A stretch of 64,000 nt of DNA from Lachnospiraceae bacterium (GTDB lineage: Bacteria > Bacillota > Clostridia > Lachnospirales > Lachnospiraceae). The stretch covers positions 1 to 64,000 of the forward strand of contig JAFUPV010000035.1 in assembly GCA_017472605.1 (NCBI GenBank). Reading direction: 5' to 3'. Shown here piece after piece: positions 25,737 to 33,550 of this stretch (the stretch's first letter is position 1; every line of letters starts with the position of its first letter). The notes below the pieces were generated by a model that had not been told where the DNA came from, made no database searches, and saw only the letters and a list, made by a program, of their open reading frames with translations. The translations under genes were made by a program, and so were the position numbers.

Positions 25737-26777
25737 ATGGAAAAAGAGCGGGATTATCGCATGGACAACATTCGTTTTATCTTGATTTTTCTTACTGTTT
25801 TTGGACATATGATTACATTGATGCCGGATGTCTCTTTGCTGTACCGCACGATTTACTCCTTCCACATGCCGGCGTTTCTGTTTGTGACCGGGTATTTCGC
25901 ACGGTTTGACAGAAAAAGAATTCTGACAAAATTTGTCTATCCATACTTTGTGTTTCAACTACTCTATCTGGGATTTAATTCATGGGTCCTGGATCCGGGG
26001 TCAGAACTGCGGATACAATTCGTTTATCCATTCTGGCATCTGTGGTTCCTGCAGGTAATCACCTGTTTTTATCTGTTAATTCCTCTGTTTGATACCGACA
26101 AGACGTGGAAACAGGTAATCTTTTTCGGAATCTCTGTCGGAATGGCTCTGATCGTTCCCTATGATGTAAACATGGATGCGTATCTGTCTTTGATGCGGGA
26201 TTTCACATTCTTACCGTATTTCCTTGCCGGATATTATCTGGGACATAATAAAGGAATGCAGAGATTCTGGAACAGGAACGTGTTTCACGGTGCATTCATA
26301 AAATGTATTGTCTGTGTATTGGCAGCTTATTTTGTACTGGTGATTGCCAAAGATCAAGCTATAACCGGAGATATCCTGTTTGGATCGGCTTCCTATCCGA
26401 GAGGAAATTATGGTCCGGAAATAAAATGGAAAACGCTGATAATTGCAATGGGATGGATTTGCATTCTGCTGGTGATGATTCCAGGACGGCGGATTCCGTT
26501 GCTGTCTAATCTGGGGAAAAACACGTTTTCTGTTTACCTCCTCCATGCATGTCTTGTTCTCCCGCTTCGTACAATGGAAATTTATCCGTTTTCGACGGGA
26601 GTGAATCTGCTGATTGCAGCTGGTTTGTCTATTGGAATTATTGTGTTATTGGGCAATTCATTTGTTTCCCGATGGTTTTCAATCCTGGTTGATGGCGGAT
26701 GGATCGCCAATTGGATCAACCGGGGGGCAAAACGAATCAATCAATATCTGGATTCCCGGGAAAAAATCCACCAATAA
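25737..26777 (+). CDS. Membrane acyltransferase (Acyl_transf_3 family), first of tandem pair
   Basis: 346 residues from ATG 25737 (AGAGGTGAT upstream). About ten membrane helices. The N-terminus RMDNIRFILIFLTVFGHMI holds the conserved His of this family, and YSFHMPAFLFVTGYFAR is typical of fucose-4-O-acetylase-like members. These enzymes move acetyl or other acyl groups onto surface sugars. The next gene is a paralogue of identical length, and the operon continues to an MdoB/LtaS-like transferase, so modification of an envelope glycopolymer is inferred. Confidence 0.88.
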   Translation: MEKERDYRMDNIRFILIFLTVFGHMITLMPDVSLLYRTIYSFHMPAFLFVTGYFARFDRKRILTKFVYPYFVFQLLYLGFNSWVLDPGSELRIQFVYPFWHLWFLQVITCFYLLIPLFDTDKTWKQVIFFGISVGMALIVPYDVNMDAYLSLMRDFTFLPYFLAGYYLGHNKGMQRFWNRNVFHGAFIKCIVCVLAAYFVLVIAKDQAITGDILFGSASYPRGNYGPEIKWKTLIIAMGWICILLVMIPGRRIPLLSNLGKNTFSVYLLHACLVLPLRTMEIYPFSTGVNLLIAAGLSIGIIVLLGNSFVSRWFSILVDGGWIANWINRGAKRINQYLDSREKIHQ

Positions 26778-26810
26778 AATGTTTGCAGGACAGGGAGACA
26801 ATGCTGAACT

Positions 26811-27851
26811 ATGGGTAAAGAACGACTATATCGGATTGATAATATTCGATTCCTATTAATCTTTTTTGTGCTTTTCGGGCATTTTCTGGAACAGGTTCCG
26901 GAAGCATCCGGCCTGTATCGGGTAATCTATTCCTTTCATATGCCTGCATTTATCTTTGTAACTGGCTATTTTGCAGTATATGACCGAAAAAAGATTTTTT
27001 CCAATCTAATCTGGCCCTATTTCCTGTTTCAGTCGCTGTATCTGGTATTTGAAGCGAATGTGACAGAGCCGTCAAAGCTGCTGGAGCCGCAGTATATGTA
27101 TCCGTACTGGCATTTGTGGTACCTGTTGACCATCATCTGTATGGAACTGATGATTCCACTTTTTGAAACGAAGGATCGGGGAAAACAGATTGTAATCCTG
27201 GCCATATCTGTGGCTGGAGCGCTTCTTGCCCCATTTGAACCTCATTTGGGATACTGCATGTCCAGCTTGCGGACAATCTCGTTTCTTCCGTTTTTTCTTG
27301 CCGGCTACTATGCAGGGCATGGATGTGGAAGATTGGTTCTGAATGAGAGAAAAAAAGTGCGGTTGCGATTTGTGTGCGGAGCAGGTGTTCTTGTAAGCGT
27401 TCTTGTGACATGTTTTCATGACAGTTTTACGAAAGAAGTTTTTTTTGCTGTATTTTCCTATTCTGCAGATTCCTACACACCGTGGATCCGGTTATGTGTG
27501 ATGTTCATGGCAGCCTGCTGGATTGGATTTCTATTTCTGTTTATACCGAACAGAAAAGTCCGCTGGATTTCGGAAATTGGAAAGAATACATATCCTGTAT
27601 TCGTTTTGCACGGATTTGTGTTGGCTCTCGTAAGGAAATACGAAATCATTTCATGGGATTTCTGGTCTAACATCGGATTTGCATTTGGAATTTCGCTGCT
27701 ACTTCTGTTTCTTTTGGGGAACCGCTATGTGGCAGCGGCATTTCAGCGGTTATTTACCGGAAAATGGATCATACTGTTAATGAAAAAGCTGCATCTGGCA
27801 GTTGCCAACAGTATAACCGTTGAAGTACAATATGAGAATGAAAAAGAGTAA
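26811..27851 (+). CDS. Membrane acyltransferase (Acyl_transf_3 family), second of tandem pair
   Basis: 346 residues, colinear with the preceding gene: RIDNIRFLLIFFVLFGHFLE, YSFHMPAFIFVTGYFAVYD, YPYWHLWYLLTIICMELMIPLF. Start ATG 26811 has GGGAG 13 bases upstream, a long spacing. Divergence between the two copies is substantial, so they probably act on different positions or acceptors rather than being a recent duplicate. Multi-pass membrane protein. Confidence 0.87.
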   Translation: MGKERLYRIDNIRFLLIFFVLFGHFLEQVPEASGLYRVIYSFHMPAFIFVTGYFAVYDRKKIFSNLIWPYFLFQSLYLVFEANVTEPSKLLEPQYMYPYWHLWYLLTIICMELMIPLFETKDRGKQIVILAISVAGALLAPFEPHLGYCMSSLRTISFLPFFLAGYYAGHGCGRLVLNERKKVRLRFVCGAGVLVSVLVTCFHDSFTKEVFFAVFSYSADSYTPWIRLCVMFMAACWIGFLFLFIPNRKVRWISEIGKNTYPVFVLHGFVLALVRKYEIISWDFWSNIGFAFGISLLLLFLLGNRYVAAAFQRLFTGKWIILLMKKLHLAVANSITVEVQYENEKE

Positions 27852-27862
27852 GGAGGATAAAA

Positions 27863-28210
27863 ATGCTGCAATTTATTGGATTATTTTTTCCGGCATTTCT
27901 GTCAATTCTTGTTTATGACAGCATCACCGGAAAAGAAGAACCGTCGTTTCACGTGTGGCGCTATGTGAAATTGTATGGTGCATTTACGATACTGGACATG
28001 ACAATCGCTATGTTGATTATCAAGCTGATGAAATCGGATATTCCTTTTGCTTCCGGCATCCATGTAAGCGACCAGTTTATGTCAGTGTCATACCTGGTTA
28101 CCGTTTGTATTGTTTCCATCTTTATGGGATACGCCTTGAAGGTGGTATCATCATTTCTGAAAATCTCAATTAAGGAAGATGATGCAGATCAGGGAAAAGA
28201 GGAGAACTGA
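27863..28210 (+). CDS. Small three-helix membrane protein
   Basis: 115 residues; ATG 27863 with AAGGAGG (27850-27856) six bases upstream and an 11-base gap to the acyltransferase. Helices near residues 3-20, 35-55 and 70-95, with a charged C-terminus KEDDADQGKEEN. Not recognised; conserved spacing suggests it serves the envelope-modification operon. Confidence 0.75.
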   Translation: MLQFIGLFFPAFLSILVYDSITGKEEPSFHVWRYVKLYGAFTILDMTIAMLIIKLMKSDIPFASGIHVSDQFMSVSYLVTVCIVSIFMGYALKVVSSFLKISIKEDDADQGKEEN

Positions 28211-28216
28211 TACCAG

Positions 28217-29800
28217 ATGAAACGAATGCGCAGAATCATGAAAACCATTGTAAGTGTTTTCATTGTATTGTTACTGGGGCTGGGGGTTCTGATTGAAAAA
28301 GCGGGCACATGGGCACTTGGATTGTTTGGCGGGATTTCAATTGACGAAATTATCTTCCATCTGAAAGTGCCGCTGTCTGGTACCGATTCGAGTACAATTG
28401 TTCAGTTTATCAAAGTCTGCCTGTTTCCTGCATTGGCAGTCATGCTTCTTGTGGTTGGAATCATGATCCTCCCTGGAATGGAGCGTTCCTTCCGGAAGAA
28501 GAGGGAAAAGAAGACAGGAAGGAAGCTGTTTCTTCAGGTACAGTGGAAGAAAAAGACAAAAGTCAGTGGGGAGCCGTTTCTGACATGGCATGTTCCCTTT
28601 GGTGTGATTGTTGCTGTTGCAGTCATTACATTCGGCTGGGGGACATACAGGATTTGTCAGAAGTATCCTGTGATTGAATATTTTACGACGCAGGGAAATA
28701 CTTCTCCATGGATCGAGGAGGAATATGTGATTCCGGATGCTTCTCTGCTGACCTGGCCAAAAGAAAAGCGCAATTTGATTTACATTTATCTGGAATCCAT
28801 GGAAACTTCTTTTTCTTCCGTGGAAAATGGAGGTGCTTTTGAGAAGGATATGATTCCGGAACTGATGGAACTGGCAAAAGAAAATGTTTCGTTTTCCGAT
28901 GATGAGACGCTTGCAGGAGGCGCAACAGAAGCAACCAGTACCGGATGGACGATTGCCGGAATGTTTGGACAGACGGCAGGACTTCCGCTGAAGCTGCCGA
29001 TTGACTCCAATAACATGGGCGAATACGCAGAATTCTTTCCTGGTGTAACCTCGCTTGGCGATCTGATGGAGGAAGCAGGTTACCATAATTACCTTCTGAT
29101 CGGTTCTGATGCCGTGTTCGGTGGACGGAATAACTATTTCTCCCAGCACGGAAGCTATGAGCTGTTGGATTACGGCTGGGCAATGCGGGAAGGTAAAATA
29201 CCGGAAGAATATAAAGTGTTCTGGGGATATGAAGATAAAAGGCTATTTGATATCGCGAAAGAAATGATTCTGAATGCGGCAGCACAGGAAGAACCTTTCA
29301 ATGTCACCATGCTGACAGTAGACACGCATTTCCCGGACGGATATACCTGCGAGCTTTGTACCGATGAATTTGATACACCATATAAAAACGCACTGGCCTG
29401 TTCCAGCAGGCAGGTGATGGAATTTGTCCGGTGGATCCAGGAACAGGATTTCTACAAGAATACTACCGTTATTCTTTCCGGTGACCACATAACCATGGCA
29501 ACCGGAATCATCAGCGAGATGCCTGCAGATTACCAGCGCCGGATCTATAACTGTTTTATCAATGCGGATGCAGAAACAGAGATGACGAAGAATCGGCAGT
29601 TTACAGTCATGGATCTGTTCCCGACTACGCTGGCGGCTTTGGGTGTGGAAATCGAAGGGGAGCGTCTTGCCCTTGGAACCAATCTGTTCTCCGGTGAACA
29701 GACACTGGCAGAGAAGTTTGGAATTGACTATATTAATGAACAAATGGCAATGAAATCCGAGTTCTATGACGATAAGCTTCTTTACAATAACTGGGATTAA
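28217..29800 (+). CDS. Phosphoglycerol transferase / LTA synthase-like sulfatase-fold enzyme
   Basis: 527 residues. Three N-terminal membrane helices (about 10-30, 65-95, 130-150), then an extracellular alkaline-phosphatase/sulfatase-fold domain. YIYLESMETSF is the metal-binding start. ATSTGWTIAGMFGQTAGLPL resembles the TGWTIAG motif of MdoB/OpgB with the nucleophilic Thr region, and LSGDHITM near the end carries metal ligands. Such enzymes transfer glycerol-phosphate from phosphatidylglycerol to a glycan or growing lipoteichoic chain. Seven-base gap to the previous gene; a terminator follows. Confidence 0.87.
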   Translation: MKRMRRIMKTIVSVFIVLLLGLGVLIEKAGTWALGLFGGISIDEIIFHLKVPLSGTDSSTIVQFIKVCLFPALAVMLLVVGIMILPGMERSFRKKREKKTGRKLFLQVQWKKKTKVSGEPFLTWHVPFGVIVAVAVITFGWGTYRICQKYPVIEYFTTQGNTSPWIEEEYVIPDASLLTWPKEKRNLIYIYLESMETSFSSVENGGAFEKDMIPELMELAKENVSFSDDETLAGGATEATSTGWTIAGMFGQTAGLPLKLPIDSNNMGEYAEFFPGVTSLGDLMEEAGYHNYLLIGSDAVFGGRNNYFSQHGSYELLDYGWAMREGKIPEEYKVFWGYEDKRLFDIAKEMILNAAAQEEPFNVTMLTVDTHFPDGYTCELCTDEFDTPYKNALACSSRQVMEFVRWIQEQDFYKNTTVILSGDHITMATGIISEMPADYQRRIYNCFINADAETEMTKNRQFTVMDLFPTTLAALGVEIEGERLALGTNLFSGEQTLAEKFGIDYINEQMAMKSEFYDDKLLYNNWD

Positions 29801-29831
29801 CAAAAGGATCCCTGAAAACGGATGCTTACAG

Positions 29832-29866
29832 GTTCCCGCAGATCATAACATCTGCGGGAACTTTTT
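29832..29866 (+). terminator. Terminator of acyltransferase operon
   Basis: GTTCCCGCAGAT / ATCTGCGGGAAC, loop of 6, then TTTTT. Confidence 0.92.
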
Positions 29867-29890
29867 CCATGCTTCAGCGGGTCGAACCGG

Positions 29891-29919
29891 TTGCAAGAAT
29901 CCGCCCAATATGCTATACT
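29891..29919 (+). promoter_or_regulatory. Promoter of rfbFGH operon
   Basis: TTGCAA (29891-29896), 17-base spacer, TATACT (29914-29919), 66 bases before rfbF. Confidence 0.65.
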
Positions 29920-29985
29920 TTCCATAGTCCCAACAAATCATTTGTTTTTGACATACATTCCAATAGAACGAAAGGAATTTTCAAA

Positions 29986-30765
29986 ATGAAAGTCGTACTT
30001 CTCGCTGGCGGCCTCGGCACCCGTTTTTCCGAAGAATCGGAATTTAAACCAAAGCCAATGATTGAGATTGGCGGGATGCCGATCCTCTGGCATATCATGA
30101 AAAGTTATTCCTATTATGGATATAAGGAGTTTATCATTTGTGCCGGTTACAAGCAGCACATCATCAAGGAATGGTTCGCGGACTATTTCCTGCACACCTC
30201 GGACATTACCTTTGATTTCACGGAAGGAAACCGGATGATTGTTCACAATCAGCACACGGAACCGTGGAAGGTGACGGTGGTGGATACCGGGTTCAACACG
30301 ATGACCGGCGGACGGATCAAACGCGTGCAGCCCTACATAGGCAACGAGCCGTTCATGATGACCTACGGAGATGGAGTCTGCGATGTGAATGTCAATGACC
30401 TTCTGGCGTTCCACAAGGCCCACGGAAGGATTGCGACGCTGACTGCTGTGCAGCAGAAGCAGCAGAAGGGTGTGCTGAGCATCGGCGGGGATAATGCGGT
30501 CTACTCGTTCCGTGAGAAGAACAGCGGAGACGGTGCCCAGATCAATGCCGGTTACATGGTGCTCGAGCCTGCCATTTTTGACTACATCGAAGGCGACAGC
30601 ACCGTCTTTGAGCAGGAACCGCTGGAGCGTCTGGCTGCAGAGCGGGAGCTGATGTCCTACAGCCATACCGGATTCTGGCAGTGCATGGACAATAAGCGGG
30701 AGAAGGATCTGCTGGAGAAGCTGTGGGCGGCGAATGAGGCGCCCTGGAAGGTGTGGAACGAATAA
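29986..30765 (+). CDS. rfbF: Glucose-1-phosphate cytidylyltransferase
   Basis: 259 residues from ATG 29986 (AAAGGA upstream). Makes CDP-glucose from CTP and glucose-1-phosphate, the entry to CDP-dideoxysugars. The N-terminal LLAGGLGTRFSEESEFKPKP is the nucleotidyltransferase signature, with MTYGDGVCDVN as the metal-binding loop and KPMIEIGG the sugar-binding part; length matches RfbF. First gene of rfbF-rfbG-rfbH-ThDP enzyme. Upstream in-frame sequence from 29869 is not typical of the family. Confidence 0.95.
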   Translation: MKVVLLAGGLGTRFSEESEFKPKPMIEIGGMPILWHIMKSYSYYGYKEFIICAGYKQHIIKEWFADYFLHTSDITFDFTEGNRMIVHNQHTEPWKVTVVDTGFNTMTGGRIKRVQPYIGNEPFMMTYGDGVCDVNVNDLLAFHKAHGRIATLTAVQQKQQKGVLSIGGDNAVYSFREKNSGDGAQINAGYMVLEPAIFDYIEGDSTVFEQEPLERLAAERELMSYSHTGFWQCMDNKREKDLLEKLWAANEAPWKVWNE

Positions 30766-30804
30766 AGACGAAATCGTTTGTAAGAGATTCGCAAGTAAGG
30801 AGCC

Positions 30805-31908
30805 ATGGAAAGAATGCCTGGATTTTTGGATTTTTATAAAGGAAAGCGTGTCCTTGTAACAGGACATACCGGTTTCAAAGGCGCTTGGATGTGCAAGCTG
30901 CTGACCGGGCTTGGCGCGCAGGTTACCGGCTATTCGCTGGAGCCTCCCACGTCTCCAAGTGTCTATGAAATCGCCGGAATTGACCGGCTGGTGGATTCCG
31001 TCATCGGTGATGTGCGGGATTTTGCCCGGCTTCAGGAGACCTTTGAGCGTGTGCAGCCGGAAGTCGTGTTTCATCTGGCGGCTCAGCCCATTGTCCGTGA
31101 AAGCTATCGGGATCCGAAAGGAACCTATGAGACGAACGTGATGGGTACGGTGAATCTGCTGGAGTGCGTCCGTCTGAATCAGATGACATCAAAAAGTGTG
31201 AGATCCGTCCTCAATGTGACGACGGATAAGGTCTATAAAAACAATGAGTGGGTGTGGGGATACCGCGAGGACGAGCCGCTGGACGGCTACGATCCCTATT
31301 CCAATTCCAAGTCCTGTTCGGAGCTGGTAACACACAGCTACATCCGTTCCTTCTTTACCGACCGGGATGGCGCATGTACGCTGCCTGTTTCCACGGCAAG
31401 AGCGGGAAATGTGATCGGCGGCGGCGATTTTGCCGCGGACCGGATCATTCCGGACTGTGTCCGCGCGGCGATGAGCACAAAGGAAATCTTCATCCGCAAT
31501 CCCCGTTCCACCAGACCTTATCAGCATGTGCTGGAACCGCTCTATGCCTATCTGATGATTGCGGCAAGGCAGGCAGAGGACAGCAGGTATGCCGGATATT
31601 ACAATGTAGGACCGGACGAGTGTGACTGCTTTACTACCGGCGCGCTGGTGGAGCTGTTTGTGAACAAATGGCAGGATGGCATGCGCTGGACCACAGGAAG
31701 CGTTGAAGGACCCCACGAGGCGAACTTCCTCAAGCTGGACTGCTCCCTGTTAAAGAACGTCTTTGGCTGGAAACCGGCATGGAACCTGGATACGGCTGTT
31801 GAGAAAGTAGTCGAGTGGAGCAAGTGCTGGATGAGCGGCGGCGATGTTTCCGGCTGCATGGAATTGCAGATCGGGGAATTTCTTGCCTCGATGGAGAAAA
31901 AACCGTGA
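30805..31908 (+). CDS. rfbG: CDP-glucose 4,6-dehydratase
   Basis: 367 residues; ATG 30805 behind AAGGAG. Converts CDP-glucose to CDP-4-keto-6-deoxyglucose using bound NAD. Extended SDR fold: GHTGFKGAWM (glycine-rich NAD site), HLAAQPIVRESY, TTDKVYKN, and YDPYSNSKSCSEL, the catalytic Y-x3-K. The STARAGNVIGGGDFAADRIIPD segment is typical of RfbG. A 39-base gap after rfbF; second step of the pathway. Confidence 0.95.
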   Translation: MERMPGFLDFYKGKRVLVTGHTGFKGAWMCKLLTGLGAQVTGYSLEPPTSPSVYEIAGIDRLVDSVIGDVRDFARLQETFERVQPEVVFHLAAQPIVRESYRDPKGTYETNVMGTVNLLECVRLNQMTSKSVRSVLNVTTDKVYKNNEWVWGYREDEPLDGYDPYSNSKSCSELVTHSYIRSFFTDRDGACTLPVSTARAGNVIGGGDFAADRIIPDCVRAAMSTKEIFIRNPRSTRPYQHVLEPLYAYLMIAARQAEDSRYAGYYNVGPDECDCFTTGALVELFVNKWQDGMRWTTGSVEGPHEANFLKLDCSLLKNVFGWKPAWNLDTAVEKVVEWSKCWMSGGDVSGCMELQIGEFLASMEKKP

Positions 31909-32052
31909 GAACCGGCACAAAAGCAGGTTGAATTAAGAGAACAATGAGACTGCAGAAGTGTATGGAAACGTGCGTGCAAACGTGTATGCAAACGCACGGG
32001 AGGCGCGTGTGCAGTGGATTGATGGATATCGATGAAATGGAAAGGAGCCAAC

Positions 32053-33396
32053 ATGCCAAACTGGAACAGTGAAGCACAGGCAAGAGAAGAGATTAAGGCG
32101 TTGGTGACGGAATACTATCACCAGTTTAAAGAAAAGAAAAAGGAATTTGTACCGGGGGATCGCATCAGCTATGCGTCCCGCGTGTTTGATGAGAAGGAAA
32201 TGTGCAGTCTGACCGATTCTATGCTGGATTTCTGGCTGACGACCGGTCGTTTTGCGGACGAGTTTGAAAAAGAGTTTGCCAGGTGGATCGGCGTGAAATT
32301 CGCCCATCTGGTCAACAGCGGATCCTCCGCGAATCTGATTGCCTTCTCCGTGCTGACAGCGCCGGAGCTGGGTGAGCGTCAGATTAAAAGAGGAGATGAG
32401 GTAATCACCGTAGCCTGCGGTTTTCCGACTACCGTGACCCCGATCCTGCAGTATGGTGCCGTTCCGGTCTTCGTGGATGTGACGGTACCTCAGTATAACA
32501 TCGATGTAACAAAGCTGGAAGCAGCGCTCAGCGAAAAGACAAAGGCTGTCATGATCGCCCATACCCTTGGCAATCCCTTTGATCTGAAGGCGGTAAAGGC
32601 GTTCTGTGAGAAGCATCAGCTCTGGCTGGTTGAGGACAACTGTGATGCGCTTGGAACCACCTACACCATTGACGGAGAGACGAAATTCAGCGGAACCTGG
32701 GGCGACATCGGAACAAGCAGCTTCTATCCGCCCCATCACATGACCATGGGAGAGGGCGGCTGTGTTTATACCAACAATCCGCTGCTCCACCGGCTGATCC
32801 TGTCCTACCGTGACTGGGGACGCGACTGCATCTGTCCGTCCGGACGTGACAATTTCTGCGGTCACCGCTTTGACGGGCAGTATGGTCAGCTTCCGGCGGG
32901 CTATGACCATAAATATGTATACAGCCATTTCGGCTACAATCTGAAGGTAACGGACATGCAGGCAGCCATCGGCTGTGAACAGCTGAAAAAGTTCCCGTCC
33001 TTTATTGCACGCAGACGCCATAACTGGGATCGTCTGCGCAAAGCACTGGAACCGGCAGCTGACCGTCTGATTCTCCCTGAGCCGGCAGAAAACAGCGAGC
33101 CGTCCTGGTTTGGTTTCCTGATTTCCGTAAAACCGGAAAGCGGAATCGACCGCAACCGCGTGACCAGATATGTGGAAGAGCATAATGTGCAGACCAGACT
33201 GCTGTTCTCCGGCAATCTGATTAAACATCCCTGCTTTGATTCCATTCGCGGCACCGATGCGTACCGCGTGTCCGGTGATCTGGCCATGACCGACTTCATC
33301 ATGGAAAATACCTTCTGGGTAGGTGTGTATCCGGGCATGACCGATGAAATGATTGATTACATGGCACAGGTAATCATGGAAGCACTGGAAGCCTGA
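32053..33396 (+). CDS. rfbH: CDP-6-deoxy-4-hexulose 3-dehydrase (E1, RfbH type)
   Basis: 447 residues from ATG 32053, placed 5 bases after AAGGAG; the frame opens earlier at 32032 without a site. PLP/PMP enzyme that removes the C3 hydroxyl of CDP-4-keto-6-deoxyglucose. SSFYPPHHMTMGEGG shows His in place of the usual PLP lysine, the hallmark of E1/ColD-type dehydrases. RYRDW..C sequences (SYRDWGRDC, SGRDNFCGHRF) resemble the iron-sulfur cysteine region of E1. The expected reductase partner (E3/RfbI) is not in this window. Confidence 0.93.
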   Translation: MPNWNSEAQAREEIKALVTEYYHQFKEKKKEFVPGDRISYASRVFDEKEMCSLTDSMLDFWLTTGRFADEFEKEFARWIGVKFAHLVNSGSSANLIAFSVLTAPELGERQIKRGDEVITVACGFPTTVTPILQYGAVPVFVDVTVPQYNIDVTKLEAALSEKTKAVMIAHTLGNPFDLKAVKAFCEKHQLWLVEDNCDALGTTYTIDGETKFSGTWGDIGTSSFYPPHHMTMGEGGCVYTNNPLLHRLILSYRDWGRDCICPSGRDNFCGHRFDGQYGQLPAGYDHKYVYSHFGYNLKVTDMQAAIGCEQLKKFPSFIARRRHNWDRLRKALEPAADRLILPEPAENSEPSWFGFLISVKPESGIDRNRVTRYVEEHNVQTRLLFSGNLIKHPCFDSIRGTDAYRVSGDLAMTDFIMENTFWVGVYPGMTDEMIDYMAQVIMEALEA

Positions 33397-33550
33397 AAAG
33401 AATCCGGCAGTGACAGACTGCCGGCATAAACAGAATGCGGCGGATCCGGCAGCGGTGAGTTCGGACCTGCCGCATTGCAGCAAATAATTGCCATGCAGCA
33501 GCTGCCGCATGATAAGAAATGACCGCCATCCGGCGGAGGAAGAGGTAGAT

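Noticed and set aside
24794-25738. Long open frames on the minus strand across the acidic repeat of the LRR gene
   Set aside because: They are the mirror of GAA/GCA-rich codons and read as Leu/Arg/Phe or Ser/Ala monotony, with no start site or family likeness.
31933-33510. 525-codon minus-strand frame opposite rfbH
   Set aside because: The plus strand carries RfbH with all motifs; the mirror reading lacks any domain.
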